From Burkholderia sp. BCC1644 (GTDB lineage Bacteria > Pseudomonadota > Gammaproteobacteria > Burkholderiales > Burkholderiaceae): a stretch of DNA of 64,000 bases. Both the position numbers and the translations under genes were made by a program. The stretch's first letter is position 1. The number at the start of each line of letters is the position of its first letter. The notes under the pieces are model-generated. The model was not told the origin of the DNA and ran no database searches. It saw only the letters and a program-made list of their open reading frames with translations. Of this stretch, positions 24,050-31,406 are shown piece after piece. The DNA is taken from positions 704,256-768,255 of the forward strand of contig NZ_CADFEI010000001.1 in the NCBI RefSeq assembly GCF_902833225.1, given 5' to 3'.

Positions 24050-25018
24050 TCACGCGCGCTTGCGGCCGCCCGGCGTCTGCTCGGTCGTCAGCCGGTCGAG
24101 TTCGCGCAGGTCGTTCTCGAGCGCGGGCGTGAGCGTCGTGCGCAGGTGGTCGAGGAACGTGCGGATCTTCGCGTCGAGATAACGACGCGTCGCATAGACG
24201 GCGTACACGCTCACCGTTTGCAGCCGGTACTCCGGCAGCACGCGGATCAGCCGCCCTTCGCGGATGTCGTCGAGCACCGTATACAGCGCGACGCACGCGA
24301 TCCCGCGTCCGGCACGCACCGCGACGCACAGCGCATCCGGCACGTTGACCTGGAACGGCGCCGGCTGCAGTTCGTAGACGGCTTCCTCGCCGTCGTTGCG
24401 CTCGAGGCGCCATTCGCTGGCCGGCGATGCGGGCGTGTCGAGACGCAGGCACACGTGGTTCGGCAATTCGTCGGGCGTCTGCGGCGTGCCGTGCCGCGCC
24501 AGGTATTCGCGCGACGCGACGAGCACGCTGCAGCTCGTGCCGCAGGTCTGCGCGACATAGCCCGAATCGGGCAGCTGCGACGCCGTCACGATCGACACGT
24601 CGTAGCCCTCCTCGACGAGATTCGGCATCCGCTGCGCGAGCGTCAGTTCGACCGACACGTCGGGGTTGTCCTCCTGGTAGCGGACGATCGACGACACGAC
24701 ATGACTCTGCCCGAGCCCCGTCATCGCATGGATGCGCATCTTGCCGCTCGGCCGCAGCAGCGCGTTGCGCGCCTCCGCGTTCGCGTAGTCGATTTCCGCG
24801 AGGATCGATTTCGCACGCTCGAAATAGCGTTCGCCGCTTTCGGTCAGGCCGAGGTGGCGCGTCGTGCGATGCAGCAGGCGCGTCTGTACGTGCGCTTCGA
24901 GGTTCGAGACCGCACGCGACACCTGCGCGGTGGTCGCGTCGATTTCCTTCGCGACCGCAGTAAAGCTGCCGGCTTCGACAACGCGCACGAACAGGCGCAT
25001 GTTTTCGAGCATGTCCAT
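24050..25018 (-). CDS. LysR family regulator, CrgA-like group
   Basis: 322-residue LysR regulator starting MDMLENMRLFVRVVEAGSFTAVAKEIDATTAQVSRAVSNLEAHVQTRLLHRTTRHLGLTESGERYFERAKSILAEID, the form typical of the CrgA/DmlR group. The effector domain has the usual PSGKMRIHAMTGLGQSHVVSSIVRYQEDNPDVSVEL and VEEGYDVSIVTASQLPDSGYVAQTCG. It has an unusually polar C-terminal tail (LRELDRLTTEQTPGGRKRA). It is convergent with the MFS gene (27 bp apart) and divergent from the HPP-CBS gene, but that gene has its own MarR-type operator, so the LysR target is not evident. Confidence 0.88.
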   Translation of the reverse strand: MDMLENMRLFVRVVEAGSFTAVAKEIDATTAQVSRAVSNLEAHVQTRLLHRTTRHLGLTESGERYFERAKSILAEIDYANAEARNALLRPSGKMRIHAMTGLGQSHVVSSIVRYQEDNPDVSVELTLAQRMPNLVEEGYDVSIVTASQLPDSGYVAQTCGTSCSVLVASREYLARHGTPQTPDELPNHVCLRLDTPASPASEWRLERNDGEEAVYELQPAPFQVNVPDALCVAVRAGRGIACVALYTVLDDIREGRLIRVLPEYRLQTVSVYAVYATRRYLDAKIRTFLDHLRTTLTPALENDLRELDRLTTEQTPGGRKRA

Positions 25019-25233
25019 TGGATTGGCTTGGGGAGAGTCAGTGGGGAGGCGTCGGCGGCGCTCGCGTCAGATGGGGAACGGAACGCGGCCGCGAACCACG
25101 TCGTATCGATCGCCGGGCCGGAGAAAAGGCGGGAGAGCGGGCATCGCGTACGTGGTTCTGGCATGACGGGGGATTCAGTGGCCCGAATTGTACGCCGCTG
25201 CAGACAAATTTGCGCGGTTGCCCGCCCCCGAAG

Positions 25234-25250
25234 CTTTCATCGGATGAAAG
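25234..25250. promoter_or_regulatory. perfect 17-bp palindrome in the LysR/HPP intergenic region
   Basis: CTTTCATC-G-GATGAAAG, perfectly symmetrical with 8-bp arms, 216 bp upstream of the LysR start and about 50 bp upstream of the HPP promoter. It is unrelated to the MarR-type operator beside it, so a second regulator may act here. The binder is unknown. Confidence 0.4.
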
Positions 25251-25298
25251 GTTTTCGCAAGGCTCGCGCGTCGCACGCGCGCAACGGCTTGATGCAGC

Positions 25299-25328
25299 GC
25301 GACAATTTGTATCACAACACGATATAAT
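25299..25328 (+). promoter_or_regulatory. HPP-CBS promoter with embedded MarR-type operator
   Basis: Perfect -10 TATAAT (25323-25328) with a partial -35 GCGACA (25299-25304). Between and over them lies TGTATCACAACACGATATA (25308-25326), which matches the reverse complement of the sequence in front of the MarR gene at 26638-26656 at 17 of 19 positions. Occupancy would block RNA polymerase. Confidence 0.7.
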
Positions 25329-25383
25329 TGCGCTCTTGTCGCCGCGCGCGCCCCGCGCTGTCATTTTTACCGCTTACCCGTCC

Positions 25384-26559
25384 ATGTCGTCAGGCTCATC
25401 TCCGTCGCGCCGCACGTTGCGGCAATGGCTGCACAGCTTCCTTCCCCATCCGATGTCGCTTGGCTGGCGCGAGCGCCTGCGTTCGTCCACGGGTGCGCTC
25501 GTCGGAATCGCGACGGTCGGCGTCACGATGCGGCTGCTACCCGGCGTGCCGGGCCTCGTGCCGCTGCTCGTCGCGCCGATGGGCGCATCGGCGGTGCTGC
25601 TGTTCGCGGTGCCGGCAAGCCCGCTCGCGCAGCCGTGGTCGATCATCGGCGGCAATCTCGTCGCGGCGACGGTCGGCGTTGCCTGCGCGCAATGGATCGC
25701 CGATCCGATCACGGCCGCCGCGGTCGCGATCGCGTGCGCGATCGGCGGCATGTTCGCGCTGCGCTGCGTGCACCCGCCGTCGGGCGCCGTCGCGCTCACG
25801 GCCGTGGTCGGCGGCCCGGCGATCCACTCGCTCGGCTTCAGTTTCGTGCTGGAGCCGATCGCGCTGCAATCGGCGATCCTGCTGTCGGCCGCGCTCGCGT
25901 ATCACGCGCTGACCGGGCACCGCTACCCGCACGGCGGCGTGCGCCCCGAAGCGAAACCGCAGGCGGGCAGCGCCGCACCCGCGCGCGGCGGCTTCACGCG
26001 CAGCGACCTCGACGCGGTGCTGAAGCGCCGCGGCGAATGGCTCGACGTCGATCCGGACGATCTCGAATCGCTGCTGCGCGAAACTGAAATGCAGGCCTAT
26101 GCGCGCACGTTCGGCCAGCTCACCTGCGCCGACCTGATGACGAAGAATGCGATCGAGGCCGCACCGTCGACGTCGGTGACGGCCGCGCTGACGCTGCTCG
26201 ACCGTCACCGCGTGAAGGCGCTGCCGGTGGTCGATGGCGAAGGCCGCCTGACCGGCATCGTCACGCGCGCCGACCTCACGCGCCAGTTGCGCCGCCCGAC
26301 CCCGCTGTGGCAACGCCTGTCCGCGCGGCTGCCGCAATCGCTCGGCGGCCAGCCTGCGAGCGTCGCCACCGTGATGACGCGCGACGTCGCATGCGTGCCG
26401 GAAACGATGCCGATCACCGCGCTCGTGCCGCTGTTCACGCATTCGGGCCACCACCACATTCCGGTCGTCGATGCGTCGCACCGGCTCGTCGGGATCATTA
26501 CGCAGACGGATCTCGTGACGGGCCTTTATCGGCAAACCCAAATGCTCGAGGCCGCGTAA
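25384..26559 (+). CDS. HPP family membrane protein with two CBS domains
   Basis: 391-residue protein. The N-terminal half (about 20-180) is the HPP transmembrane domain with four to five helices and the signature CVHPPSGAVALTAVVGG; HPP proteins of cyanobacteria and plants transport nitrite, and the bacterial role is otherwise unclear. The C-terminal half has paired CBS domains: TCADLMTKNAIEAAPSTSVTAALTLLDRHRVKALPVVDGEGRLTGIVTRADL and VATVMTRDVACVPETMPITALVPLFTHSGHHHIPVVDASHRLVGIITQTDL, which usually bind adenine nucleotides and gate the channel. ATG 25384. Its promoter carries the same operator as the MarR-ClC operon, implying common control with that anion channel. Confidence 0.88.
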   Translation: MSSGSSPSRRTLRQWLHSFLPHPMSLGWRERLRSSTGALVGIATVGVTMRLLPGVPGLVPLLVAPMGASAVLLFAVPASPLAQPWSIIGGNLVAATVGVACAQWIADPITAAAVAIACAIGGMFALRCVHPPSGAVALTAVVGGPAIHSLGFSFVLEPIALQSAILLSAALAYHALTGHRYPHGGVRPEAKPQAGSAAPARGGFTRSDLDAVLKRRGEWLDVDPDDLESLLRETEMQAYARTFGQLTCADLMTKNAIEAAPSTSVTAALTLLDRHRVKALPVVDGEGRLTGIVTRADLTRQLRRPTPLWQRLSARLPQSLGGQPASVATVMTRDVACVPETMPITALVPLFTHSGHHHIPVVDASHRLVGIITQTDLVTGLYRQTQMLEAA

Positions 26560-26637
26560 CGCACGTAAGGCGCACGTCATGCCACGGAACGGCTGACACA
26601 TCGTGAAATACATCCATTCCGCCGAAGTTCGGCCATT

Positions 26638-26656
26638 TATATCATGTTGTGATATA
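26638..26656. promoter_or_regulatory. MarR autoregulatory operator
   Basis: TATATCA-TGTTG-TGATATA, 7-bp perfect arms with a 5-bp spacer, 37 bp upstream of the MarR start codon. It matches the operator in the HPP promoter at 17 of 19 positions. Length and symmetry fit the MarR family. It probably lies on the MarR-ClC promoter. Confidence 0.68.
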
Positions 26657-26693
26657 TTTGACGCCACCCAAACTGACTGCACGACCGACCTCG

Positions 26694-27107
26694 ATGAACG
26701 ATACCCGACGCGCGCTGGCGAAAAGCGACTTCCAGCAACTGTCCGAGTTCCGCTACCAGATGCGCCGCTTCGAGCGCTTCTCCGAACGCGCCGCGCAAAG
26801 CGAAGGCGTGACGCCGCTGCAATACCTGCTGCTGCTGCACATCAAGGGTTATCCGCATCGCGAATGGGCAACCATCGGCGAGCTCGCGGAACGCCTGCAG
26901 GCGCAGCATCACGGCGTCGTTGCGCTGGTGACGCGCTGTGAAGCGCTCGGGCTCGTGAAGCGCAAGACGAGCGAAGCCGATCGCCGGCAGGTCGAAGTCC
27001 ACCTCGAGCCCGCCGGCGAGACGCTGCTCGCCCGCCTCGCGGCCATGCATCGCGCCGAGCTGAAGTCGCTCAAGGACGCGTTCCAGGTTCCCCAGATCGA
27101 TTACTGA
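26694..27107 (+). CDS. MarR family transcriptional regulator
   Basis: 137-residue MarR protein. The winged helix lies at about 35-105: GVTPLQYLLLLHIKGYPHREWATIGELAERLQAQHHGVVALVTRCEALGLVKRKTSEADRRQVEVHLEPAGETLL, with the DRRQV wing signature. Flanking helices form the dimer interface. ATG 26694 is used; the frame is open upstream but that part overlaps the operator. It is 20 bp upstream of the ClC gene, so the two form an operon. The duplicated operator predicts it represses itself, the channel and the HPP-CBS gene. The inducer is unknown. Confidence 0.9.
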   Translation: MNDTRRALAKSDFQQLSEFRYQMRRFERFSERAAQSEGVTPLQYLLLLHIKGYPHREWATIGELAERLQAQHHGVVALVTRCEALGLVKRKTSEADRRQVEVHLEPAGETLLARLAAMHRAELKSLKDAFQVPQIDY

Positions 27108-27127
27108 CCCTTGCTCTTTCCACTCCG

Positions 27128-28915
27128 ATGAACGCACCACACAAACGCGATTTCGCGACCAACGACCGCTTGCCCAGGATCGCGTTGCTCGCCGCCGGGA
27201 TCGGCCTGCTCAGCACGCTTGCCGCATTCGTGCTGCTGAGCCTGATCCACCTGTTCACGAACCTGTTCTTCTTCCAGCAGTTCTCGTTCACCGACCGCTC
27301 CCCGGCGAACAACACGCTCGGCGCATGGGTGATCGTGATCCCGGTGATCGGCGGGCTGATCGTCGGGATGATGGCGCGCTTCGGTTCGGAAAAGATCCGC
27401 GGCCACGGCATTCCCGAAGCGATCGAGGCGATCCTGTTCGGCAAGAGCCGCATGTCGCCGAAGGTCGCGATCCTCAAGCCGCTGTCGTCCGGCGTCGTGA
27501 TCGGCAGCGGCGGCCCGTTCGGCGCCGAAGGCCCGATCATCATGACGGGCGGCGCACTCGGCTCGCTGATCGCGCAATGCGTGCACGTGACCGCCGCCGA
27601 GCGCAAGACGCTGCTCGTCGCCGGTGCGGCCGCCGGCATGACGGCCGTGTTCGGCACGCCGGTCGCCGCCGTGCTGCTCGCGGTCGAACTGCTGCTGTTC
27701 GAATGGCGTCCGCGCAGTTTCCTGCCGGTCGCGCTTGCGTGCGCGGTGGCCGGGTTCGCACGCGCGGTGTTCTTCGGCGTCGATCCGCTGTTTCCGCTGA
27801 CGACGGCCGCGCCGACACCTGTCGCGCTGCTGTCGTGCATCGTCGCGGGCCTGCTGTCGGGCATGCTCGCATGCGGCCTGTCGGCGGCGCTTTACCGCGT
27901 CGAGGACACCTTCGCGAAGCTGCCCGTGCACTGGATGTGGTGGCCCGCGCTCGGCGCGATCGTGATCGGGATCGGCGGCTGGCTCGAACCGCGCGCGCTC
28001 GGCGTCGGCTACGACGTGATCGGCGACCTGCTTCATCAGCACATCGCGCTGAAGATCGCGCTCGCGCTGCTGATCGTGAAGGCCGTGATGTGGGTGATCG
28101 CGCTCGGCTCGGGCACGTCGGGCGGTGTGCTCGCCCCGCTGCTGATGCTCGGCGCCGGCCTCGGCACGGTGCTGTCGCCGATGCTGCCGGGCGGCGATCC
28201 GGCGCTGTGGCCGCTCGTCTGCATGGCCGCGACGCTCGGCGCGACGCTCGGCGCCCCGCTGACCGCGATCGTGTTCGCGTTCGGCCTCACGCACGACGCG
28301 AACGCGCTGCTGCCGCTGCTCGCGGCGACGCTCGTCGCGCACGGTTTCTCGACCATCGTGATGAAGCGCTCGATCATGACGGAAAAGATCGCACGTCGCG
28401 GCTATCACATCTATCGCGAATACGGCGTCGATCCGCTCGAGCGACATGACATCGGCGAAGTGATGACGTCGGCCGACCGGCTCGTCGCGATCGACGGCGC
28501 AGCGACGCTCGATACCGTCGAGTCGCAGTACTTCGGCGCGAAGCAGGCGCATCGCGCGTACCCGGTCGTGCAGAACGGCCGCCTGCTCGGCCTGGTCGAT
28601 CGCGCGACGCTCGACGCGCAGCGCGCACAGGCCGGCGCCGATACACCGATCTCCGGCGCATTCGCGAACCGCGCGCCGTCCGTCGCGCTGGCGCACGAAA
28701 CGTGCCGCGTCGTCGCATCGCGCCTCGCGATGCTGGGCCTCGAGCGCCTGCCGGTCGTCGACGACGCGCAATCGTTGCGCATCACCGGCATCGTGTCGCG
28801 CAGCGACCTGATCAAGCCCGCGCTCCAGCACTTCGACGACGAACAGAAGCGCGAACGCTTCCGCCCGATCGTCCCGGTCAACCTGCGCGACGCCGGCACG
28901 CGCAAGGCCGGCTGA
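27128..28915 (+). CDS. ClC chloride channel/antiporter with CBS pair
   Basis: 595-residue ClC protein. Anion-pathway motifs: GSGGPFGAEGP (normally GSGIP and G(K/R)EGP; the gating glutamate is retained, while the basic residue before it is Ala) and GSGTSGGVLAPLL for the GxFxP loop. The region LVAGAAAGMTAVFGTPVAAVLLAVELLLFEWRPRSFLPVALAC is characteristic. Two CBS domains occupy about 430-580 (DIGEVMTSADRLVAI..., PVVDDAQSLRITGIVSRSDLI). ClC proteins exchange Cl- for H+ or act as channels, some exporting fluoride or taking nitrate; the substrate here is open. Co-transcribed with the MarR gene and ended by two strong hairpins. Confidence 0.92.
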   Translation: MNAPHKRDFATNDRLPRIALLAAGIGLLSTLAAFVLLSLIHLFTNLFFFQQFSFTDRSPANNTLGAWVIVIPVIGGLIVGMMARFGSEKIRGHGIPEAIEAILFGKSRMSPKVAILKPLSSGVVIGSGGPFGAEGPIIMTGGALGSLIAQCVHVTAAERKTLLVAGAAAGMTAVFGTPVAAVLLAVELLLFEWRPRSFLPVALACAVAGFARAVFFGVDPLFPLTTAAPTPVALLSCIVAGLLSGMLACGLSAALYRVEDTFAKLPVHWMWWPALGAIVIGIGGWLEPRALGVGYDVIGDLLHQHIALKIALALLIVKAVMWVIALGSGTSGGVLAPLLMLGAGLGTVLSPMLPGGDPALWPLVCMAATLGATLGAPLTAIVFAFGLTHDANALLPLLAATLVAHGFSTIVMKRSIMTEKIARRGYHIYREYGVDPLERHDIGEVMTSADRLVAIDGAATLDTVESQYFGAKQAHRAYPVVQNGRLLGLVDRATLDAQRAQAGADTPISGAFANRAPSVALAHETCRVVASRLAMLGLERLPVVDDAQSLRITGIVSRSDLIKPALQHFDDEQKRERFRPIVPVNLRDAGTRKAG

Positions 28916-28925
28916 CGCCGCCCGC

Positions 28926-28949
28926 GTGCGCGGCATACCGGCCGCGCAC
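28926..28949 (+). terminator. first hairpin after the ClC gene
   Basis: GTGCGCGG / CCGCGCAC with an 8-nt loop, 10 bp after the ClC stop codon. No T-tract. With the next hairpin it probably forms a tandem terminator. Confidence 0.5.
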
Positions 28950-28980
28950 CGCCTCCTCGTCCCGCTTCATGTCGCTACCC

Positions 28981-29009
28981 GATGCCGCGCGCCCTTCGCG
29001 CGCGGCATC
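28981..29009 (+). terminator. second, stronger hairpin after the ClC gene
   Basis: Perfect 12-bp stem GATGCCGCGCGC / GCGCGCGGCATC with the loop CCTTC. GCATTCCCCC follows; no T-tract, but stem stability is high. Confidence 0.55.
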
Positions 29010-29402
29010 GCATTCCCCCGCGTTCCGCGTTTAAAGTTGGTTAACAATTCGGCTGACGAAAGTTTGTCATCATGGTAGCCATGCGACGGGGCCATCAATC
29101 AGCCATTCCACTTCGCCATCAGATAAAGAGTCGCGGCACGGCATGCACGCACATGCCGATTGCCGTGGCCGTCACGACACCACACGACCGGACAGCGCGC
29201 CGACCGAGCAACGCATGACGTCGAGTCGCACACGACGCATGCCGCATCGCAGCAACGCCGCACAGCACCGGAGCCTCCGTTTGGCAAGCGCGTTAACAAC
29301 TTGTTTCGGAATCACCGGAACCGTGCTTGCCCGATGCGATCTCATTAGCACGCAGTACTGCTGCGCATCCCACTCAATCAATCACGACTCGAGGGAGATA
29401 AC
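29010..29402. other. intergenic region upstream of the small exported protein gene
   Basis: About 390 bp, lower in GC than its surroundings, with no protein-like frame. TTTAAAGTTGGTTAACAATT near 29030-29049 and GGAACCGTGCTTGCCCGATGC near 29316 could be promoter elements, but I cannot fix one. A GAGGGAG box ends it at 29392-29398. Confidence 0.35.
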
Positions 29403-29738
29403 GTGAACGCAAAATACTTACCGCTCATCGCATTGACCGTGGCATTTTCTGCTCATGCAGCCGATTCTGCCCTGCAGAACGTGGGACAAAGCCAAAAGCC
29501 CGCCGACCAGGTGGCGCAGTGCATCGCCAAGACGTGGGCCGACAAGTCGCAACAACAAGTGACGTCGCAGTACGAACTGGCGAACGGCCTCGCCATGGCC
29601 GTCTATGCGCCGGGCCAGCAGCCGCCGAACGGCGCCGCCGCCGTGGTGCGCCCGGCCAACGCCGGCAACGCGAAGACCTGGGTCGGTTTCCGCGGCGGCG
29701 ATGCATCGTCGGCCGGCGACATCAACGCCTGCCTGTAA
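29403..29738 (+). CDS. small exported protein of unknown function
   Basis: 111 residues with a clear Sec signal peptide (MNAKYLPLIALTVAFSAHA, cleavage after AHA), leaving about 92 residues. The mature part is polar: DSALQNVGQSQKPADQVAQCIAKTWADKSQQQVTSQYELANGLAMAVYAP...PANAGNAKTWVGFRGGDASSAGDINACL. Two cysteines (in QCIAKTW and at the second-last residue, ACL) could form a disulfide. VAQCIAKTWAD followed by a beta-rich segment recalls small periplasmic proteins found in Burkholderia and Ralstonia, but I cannot name the family. GTG start with a strong GGGAG box; an intrinsic terminator follows. Monocistronic. Confidence 0.75.
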   Translation: MNAKYLPLIALTVAFSAHAADSALQNVGQSQKPADQVAQCIAKTWADKSQQQVTSQYELANGLAMAVYAPGQQPPNGAAAVVRPANAGNAKTWVGFRGGDASSAGDINACL

Positions 29739-29782
29739 CGAGAACAGGCGCTCCGGATGGCCTTGCGCCATCCGCTTGCGAC

Positions 29783-29812
29783 AAGCCCCGCTCCGGCGGG
29801 GCTTTTTCTTTT
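29783..29812 (+). terminator. intrinsic terminator
   Basis: AAGCCCCGC / GCGGGGCTT stem with loop TCCG, then TTTCTTTT: a textbook rho-independent terminator about 45 bp after the small exported protein gene. A second stem GGATGG/CCATCC precedes it. Confidence 0.9.
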
Positions 29813-29826
29813 GCTGGCGCCTGCGC

Positions 29827-30147
29827 TTACAGGTAGCTGCAGACGTAATCGAGCGTCTCGAGCACTTCGATGTCGAAGCGGCTCTTGCCCGGCACCGAGA
29901 ACGACTCGCCTGCGCCGTAGGTCTGCCATTCGCTGCTGCCGTCGAGCTTCACGCGGCACTTGCCGGCCTGCACTTCCATCAATTCGGGAGCGTCCGTGCC
30001 GAAGTTGAGCGCGCACGGCAGGATCACGCCGAGCGTCTTGCGCGTGCCGTCCGGGAAGAGCACGGTATGCGACACGCACTTGCCGTCGAAATAGACGTTC
30101 GCGCGCTTGACGACCGATACGTTGTCGAATTGGGTTGCACTGGTCAT
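29827..30147 (-). CDS. ppnP: pyrimidine/purine nucleoside phosphorylase PpnP
   Basis: 106-residue single-domain cupin of the PpnP (YaiE, DUF1255) family, which cleaves several nucleosides by phosphorolysis to base and ribose 1-phosphate. Family sequence is plain throughout: [38 protein letters not shown], then [52 protein letters not shown]. Its length equals the family norm (94-106). It stands alone, convergent with the small exported protein gene and sharing the intrinsic terminator region. Role: nucleoside salvage in the cytosol. Confidence 0.93.
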
Positions 30148-30321
30148 GTGATGCCTCTGATTGCTGGATGCCGGATGGCGATGTGGTTGGCGGCCGGCCG
30201 GAGCGGCGGGCCGGCCGATATCATACCGGCTCGCGCCGCATGCGCCGGGAATGGCGTGCCTCCGGCACGGATCGAGCCGACCATCATCAGGATGACTACA
30301 TGATTATCGGGTGGCGCCGGT

Positions 30322-31224
30322 TCACCGCAACCCCTTGCGCCGCGCGGAATCGCGCAGGCAGTCGAGCAGCATCGCCGCGGCCGGCGTCAGCGGGCTGTCG
30401 CGGCGCGTGACGACCTGCACCGAGACGCCCGGCAGGCGCTCGCGGATCGGCAGCACCGCGAGCTGGTCGCGCGCCCACTCACCCTGCAGCAATTGTTCGG
30501 GCATCGATGCGATCAGGTCGCAACCGGTCATCAGGCTGTGTGCAAGCCCGAAGCTCGGGCATTCGACGACGCGCGCCGGCACCGGCAGCCCGTACGCGAC
30601 AAACGAATTGAACAGTACCTGTGTGGAGCTTTCCGGCGACGGGTTCATCAGCCAGTCGGCCTCGACGAGATCGGCGAGCGATGTGGCCGACGCGAGCGGA
30701 TGCCCCTTGCGCGCGACGATCAGCGAGCGGCTCGCGTAAAGCTCCGCATGATCGAACTCGGCCGCCAGCAGCTCGGGCACGACGACGGCGATCGCGAAAT
30801 CGAGCGAACCGTCGTGCAGGCGCGGCAGCGCGACACCCGGAAACCCTTCGATCAGATTGACGCGCGCCACCGGAAAGCGGCGCCGGAATGCACGAAACGC
30901 GTCGGGCAGGATCGTCACCGCGGCCGCCGGCGTGATCGCCGCCGCGACGGAACCCGTCATCGCGCCCTGCGCCTGCTCGATGTCGTCGCGGGCGCGCTGC
31001 ATTTCGGCGACGATCAGCCGCGCGCGTACCTGCAGTTGCTGGCCGAACGCAGTGAGTTGCACGCCGCGCGCGGTACGCACGACGAGCGACACGCCGAGTG
31101 CGATCTCGAGTTCCTTGACCGCCTTCGTCAGCGCCGCCGGCGACACGTTCAGACGCCGCGCGGCCGCGCGAATGCTGCCTTCTTCGGCGACGGTGACGAA
31201 CGCTTTCAGCTGATGGTATTTCAT
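30322..31224 (-). CDS. LysR family transcriptional regulator
   Basis: 300-residue LysR protein: MKYHQLKAFVTVAEEGSIRAAARRLNVSPAALTKAVKELEIALGVSLVVRTARGVQLTAFGQQLQVRARLIVAEMQRARDDIEQ forms the winged helix and linker helix; the effector domain begins GSVAAAITPAAAVTILPDAFRAF. The 'SIRAAARRL..SPAALTKAVKELE' form is close to regulators of aromatic or amino-acid catabolism such as TsaR/AbgR-like proteins. It is divergent from an M20 amidohydrolase and MHS permease; E. coli AbgR similarly controls p-aminobenzoyl-glutamate hydrolase and transporter genes. A LysR-type dyad sits between them. Confidence 0.9.
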   Translation of the reverse strand: MKYHQLKAFVTVAEEGSIRAAARRLNVSPAALTKAVKELEIALGVSLVVRTARGVQLTAFGQQLQVRARLIVAEMQRARDDIEQAQGAMTGSVAAAITPAAAVTILPDAFRAFRRRFPVARVNLIEGFPGVALPRLHDGSLDFAIAVVVPELLAAEFDHAELYASRSLIVARKGHPLASATSLADLVEADWLMNPSPESSTQVLFNSFVAYGLPVPARVVECPSFGLAHSLMTGCDLIASMPEQLLQGEWARDQLAVLPIRERLPGVSVQVVTRRDSPLTPAAAMLLDCLRDSARRKGLR

Positions 31225-31320
31225 GGCGGCGATGCGTGATCCGTGGAAACCCTGTACCCGGCCGTGCGCGCCTGTTCAGGGTATTCCCGAGCGGCAACCG
31301 GCGGTGTGCACCAAAGCAAT

Positions 31321-31337
31321 TTATCAGCTTCTGGTAA
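31321..31337. promoter_or_regulatory. LysR-type dyad between the regulator and amidohydrolase genes
   Basis: TTATCA-GCTTC-TGGTAA, a near-perfect dyad (one mismatch) containing the T-N11-A core expected of LysR sites, 70-86 bp upstream of the amidohydrolase start and about 100 bp upstream of the LysR start. Likely site for the adjacent regulator. Confidence 0.5.
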
Positions 31338-31406
31338 GCAAAAGAAATTTATATGCTTGCTCGTCATATACGCGTCAAACGCCCCTTCGGCCCCACTGGA
31401 GACACC

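Noticed and set aside
27101..28936. Minus-strand frame of 611 codons opposite the ClC gene
   Set aside because: Complementary-strand artefact of GC-rich codons; no ribosome-binding site or domain.
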